Shown in pieces: positions 5,192 to 7,173 of a DNA stretch of 7,173 bases. Location of the stretch: the NCBI GenBank assembly GCA_903908785.1, contig CAIVTL010000695.1, positions 1-7,173 on the forward strand, given 5' to 3'. The stretch's first letter is position 1. The number at the start of each line of letters is the position of its first letter. Origin of the DNA: Caldifarciminota bacterium. GTDB taxonomy: Bacteria; Hydrothermota; Tepidihabitantia; Tepidihabitantales; Tepidihabitantaceae. The notes under the pieces are model-generated. The model saw only the letters and a program-made list of their open reading frames with translations, was not told the DNA's origin and did no database searches. The position numbers and the translations under genes were made by a program.

Positions 5192-6534
5192 TGAAACACC
5201 GGATTCTGGCCGTTGATGACGACGCAAGCGTTGCCCATGTGGTTCGGTTCCTGCTCGAAGAGGAAGGGCATGACGCGACGGTGGTGGCTGACATCGCCGG
5301 GGCGAAGCGCGAGCTCGCGGCCGGGCAGTACGATTTGGTCGTCACCGACCTGAAGTTGCCGGACGGCAGCGGGCTGGACGTGCTCAAACTGGTGAAGGAA
5401 GCAAGCCCGGACGTGCCGGTGATAATGATTACCGCATTCGCCACGGTCAGCACCGCCGTGGCGGCGATGAAGTCCGGCGCGTTCGACTATGTGCAGAAGC
5501 CCTTTGACAACGACCGGTTCAAGGCGCTCGTGGCCAACGCGCTCCGGCTGCGCGACTTGAAGCTGGAAAATGCCAGGCTGCGCGGCGAGGTCGAGCAGCA
5601 GTACGGTGTCGCCGCGATAATGGGCTCGAGCCCGCAGATGGAGAAGGTGCGCGAGATGGTGCGGCTGGCAGCGACGAGCGAGGCCGCAGTGATGGTCCTC
5701 GGCGAGACCGGCACCGGCAAAGAGTTGGTCGCGCGGGCGATTCACTTCCTCGGCGCGCGCGCGGTCCGGCCGTTCGTGGCAGTGAACTGCGGGGCCATCC
5801 CCGAGAACTTGGTCGAGAGCGAGTTGTTCGGACACAAGAAGGGCGCGTTCACCGGCGCGGTGAGCGACCGCGACGGCCGGTTCGTGCAGGCCGATACCGG
5901 CACCATCTTCCTCGACGAGGTGACCGAGATGAAGCGGGACCTGCAGGTGAAGCTGCTGCGGGCGATTGAGGCGCACGAAGTCCAGCCGGTCGGCAGTACC
6001 GAAACGCTCAAGGTTGACGTGCGGATTATCAGCGCGACCAACCGGAGCCCGATGGAATGCGTGCGCGACGGCGAGTTCCGCGAGGACCTGTACTATCGCC
6101 TGAACGTCTTTGCCCTGCCGATTCCGCCGCTGCGCGAGCACCGGCAGGACATACTCGAGCTGGTTGGCGCATATCTCGCCCGGCGTGGATACGGGCCGGA
6201 CGCGGTGAGCAAGCCCGCGCTGGAACTGCTGGCCGAGCACGACTTCCCGGGTAACGTGCGCGAACTCCAGAACGTGATTGAGTCCGGGCTGATTCTAAGC
6301 GGCGGCAAGCCGGTTCAGCCCGAGCACATTGCGGAGAGACTTATCCCTCAAGCCTCAAGCCTCAAGCCGCAAGCTCCAAGCCTTCCGGACGATGGAGTAT
6401 CGCTGGCGGACGTGGAACGGAGTCATCTCGAGGCCGCGCTCAAGAAGACCGGCGGCAATCAGTCCCAGGCCGCACGCCTCCTCGGCATCTCGCGTGCGAC
6501 GCTCCTATACCGGATGAAGAAGCACGGGCTCTAG
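5191..6534 (+). CDS. NtrC-family sigma54-dependent response regulator
   Basis: This 447-residue protein has the full three-part architecture. The receiver domain (about 1-120) has acidic Asp10/Asp11, phosphoacceptor Asp53 in VVTDLKLPDG, Thr81 and Lys103. A linker helix follows. The AAA+ domain (about 140-372) has Walker A GETGTGKE (171-178), the sigma54-contacting loop GAFTGA (218-223), Walker B FLDE (240-243), arginines in REDLYYRLNVF and sensor II GNVRELQN. The C-terminal Fis-type helix-turn-helix (about 405-447) includes GGNQSQAARLLGISRATLLYRM. Once phosphorylated by the upstream kinase it should oligomerise and drive sigma54 open-complex formation. ATG 5191 follows GAGG by five bases, 21 bases after the kinase stop. 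Residues 387-398, between AAA+ and HTH, are encoded by a heptamer array and look like a flexible inserted linker. It is nearest in type to AtoC/ZraR; the target genes are unknown. Confidence 0.96.
   Translation: MKHRILAVDDDASVAHVVRFLLEEEGHDATVVADIAGAKRELAAGQYDLVVTDLKLPDGSGLDVLKLVKEASPDVPVIMITAFATVSTAVAAMKSGAFDYVQKPFDNDRFKALVANALRLRDLKLENARLRGEVEQQYGVAAIMGSSPQMEKVREMVRLAATSEAAVMVLGETGTGKELVARAIHFLGARAVRPFVAVNCGAIPENLVESELFGHKKGAFTGAVSDRDGRFVQADTGTIFLDEVTEMKRDLQVKLLRAIEAHEVQPVGSTETLKVDVRIISATNRSPMECVRDGEFREDLYYRLNVFALPIPPLREHRQDILELVGAYLARRGYGPDAVSKPALELLAEHDFPGNVRELQNVIESGLILSGGKPVQPEHIAERLIPQASSLKPQAPSLPDDGVSLADVERSHLEAALKKTGGNQSQAARLLGISRATLLYRMKKHGL
6349..6383. repeat. Heptamer array, five units, inside the response-regulator gene
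   Basis: Five contiguous 7-nt units start with CAAGC; three are CAAGCCT and the others CAAGCCG and CAAGCTC. Because three heptamers make seven codons, the protein shows a seven-residue echo (QASSLKP then QAPSLPD) at residues 387-400. It falls between the AAA+ and DNA-binding domains, where an insertion would be tolerated. Confidence 0.8.
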
Positions 6535-6581
6535 ACGGCTACGTGCATGCCCGCGTCGCGTCGGGCCGCAAGGAGAAGTGT

Positions 6582-6610
6582 TTGACCGGGAAAGCGGACA
6601 GGGATAAGAT
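6582..6610 (+). promoter_or_regulatory. Candidate promoter of the YVTN propeller gene
   Basis: TTGACC (6582-6587) and TAAGAT (6605-6610) are separated by 17 bases. The predicted start is near 6617, just before AGGAG at 6620-6624 and ATG 6631, a leader of about 14 bases. It suggests that the propeller gene is transcribed separately from the kinase-regulator operon, whose stop is 47 bases upstream of the -35 box. Confidence 0.6.
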
Positions 6611-6630
6611 GTGAGCGATAGGAGATGCTA

Positions 6631-7173
6631 ATGTCAAAACGAAGCACGTTCACCGTAGTGAGGTCCGGCCTGTTGGCCCTCTGTCTTGTAGCAGGTATCG
6701 GGCGCGGGCAGTTTCTGGAGCAGACCATTCTGCTACCCGATTCGCTCGGGAGCCTCTCTGGGCCGCAATCGTTTGTGTACGACGCCACCAACAACAGGGT
6801 CTATGTCGGATGCTACGACGGTGTGCTCGTGGTGGACGGTGCCACGAACCGGCGTCTGGCCCGTATTTCTACCAGCGGGTTTGTAGAGGCCCTCTGCTAC
6901 AATTCGGCCAACAACAAGATCTACTGCTCGAACAGCCTCATCGACAGTGTGACAGTAATCGACGGAGCGACGAACTCAGTGCTTACCACGGTGCCGGTTC
7001 GGGGCGGCCCTGGTGCCCTTTGCTACAACTCGACCAACAACAAGGTCTACTGCACGAACGGCGGCGTCTACGTGACGGTGATAAGCGGCGCGACGGACTC
7101 GGTCCTCGCGACAGTGGAAGCCGAGAGCGATGTTCGTGACCTCTGCTACAACCCGCAGAACAACAAGGTCTAC
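6631..7173 (+). CDS. Exported YVTN/YncE-type beta-propeller protein, 3' end outside the window
   Basis: The first 181 residues are present and the frame is still open at the window edge. Residues 1-26 look like a Sec signal peptide (KR near the start, hydrophobic core GLLALCLVAGIG, likely cleavage after GRG), with no lipobox. The rest is tandem propeller repeats of 40, 42 and 41 residues starting at Phe48, Leu88 and Leu130, with a fourth beginning at Leu171. Each follows (L)CYNxxNNKVYCxN, then a strand like VTVIDGATNSVL and TTV, as in the YVTN/YncE seven-bladed family. Cysteines recur at 89/99, 131/141 and 172. ATG 6631 is preferred over ATG 6625 because AGGAG (6620-6624) is six bases before 6631 and directly touches 6625. 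The role is unknown; such proteins are usually periplasmic or surface binding scaffolds. Full length and any C-terminal anchor are not visible. Confidence 0.88.
   Translation, partial: MSKRSTFTVVRSGLLALCLVAGIGRGQFLEQTILLPDSLGSLSGPQSFVYDATNNRVYVGCYDGVLVVDGATNRRLARISTSGFVEALCYNSANNKIYCSNSLIDSVTVIDGATNSVLTTVPVRGGPGALCYNSTNNKVYCTNGGVYVTVISGATDSVLATVEAESDVRDLCYNPQNNKVY

Noticed and set aside
4927..6240. 437-codon open frame on the minus strand
   Set aside because: It mirrors the kinase and response-regulator genes, whose catalytic motifs are unmistakable. It is a product of high-GC codon bias.
6549..6566. Hairpin GCCCG...CGGGC after the response-regulator gene as a terminator
   Set aside because: It has only five base pairs with an eight-base loop and no U-tract. 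It is too weak in such GC-rich DNA to call.

Overview
The window is GC-rich bacterial DNA from an organism I cannot name with confidence. Shine-Dalgarno sites, sigma70-type promoters, lipoprotein signal peptides, a sigma54-activator response regulator and exported beta-propeller proteins indicate a Gram-negative-type bacterium. The CYN..NNKVYC propeller repeats and repeat-filled spacers recall uncultured candidate-phylum (WOR-3-like) genomes, but that is an impression, not a result.

Layout. Bases 1-672 hold no convincing gene. Most of 297-615 is short-period repeat DNA (12/6-, 12- and 7-nt units), with one weak coding-like remnant near the left edge. On the minus strand, read right to left, lie a CDF cation-efflux pump (2268-1366) and then a VapB/VapC toxin-antitoxin pair (1261-673) with its own promoter. 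On the plus strand lie an exported propeller-like lipoprotein (2365-3564); a likely operon of a small GOLD-like lipoprotein (3700-4092, apparent CTG start), a membrane histidine kinase (4126-5169) and an NtrC-family response regulator (5191-6534); and the beginning of a YVTN-type beta-propeller protein (6631 to the right edge, incomplete).

How the parts fit together. The kinase should phosphorylate Asp53 of the adjacent regulator, which would then activate sigma54 promoters. No convincing sigma54 promoter is visible here, so its targets are probably elsewhere. The kinase has only a membrane region as sensor, so the co-transcribed lipoprotein could be an envelope-side partner (inference). Five candidate sigma70-type promoters, TTGnCn-16/17-TAnnnT, precede the five apparent transcription units and all imply very short leaders.

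The least ordinary signal is the tandem-repeat DNA. Five arrays have a 7-nt period but mostly different unit sequences. They lie in spacers, across the kinase-regulator junction (where one array supplies the stop codon, ribosome site and first base of the next start), and inside the response-regulator coding sequence.
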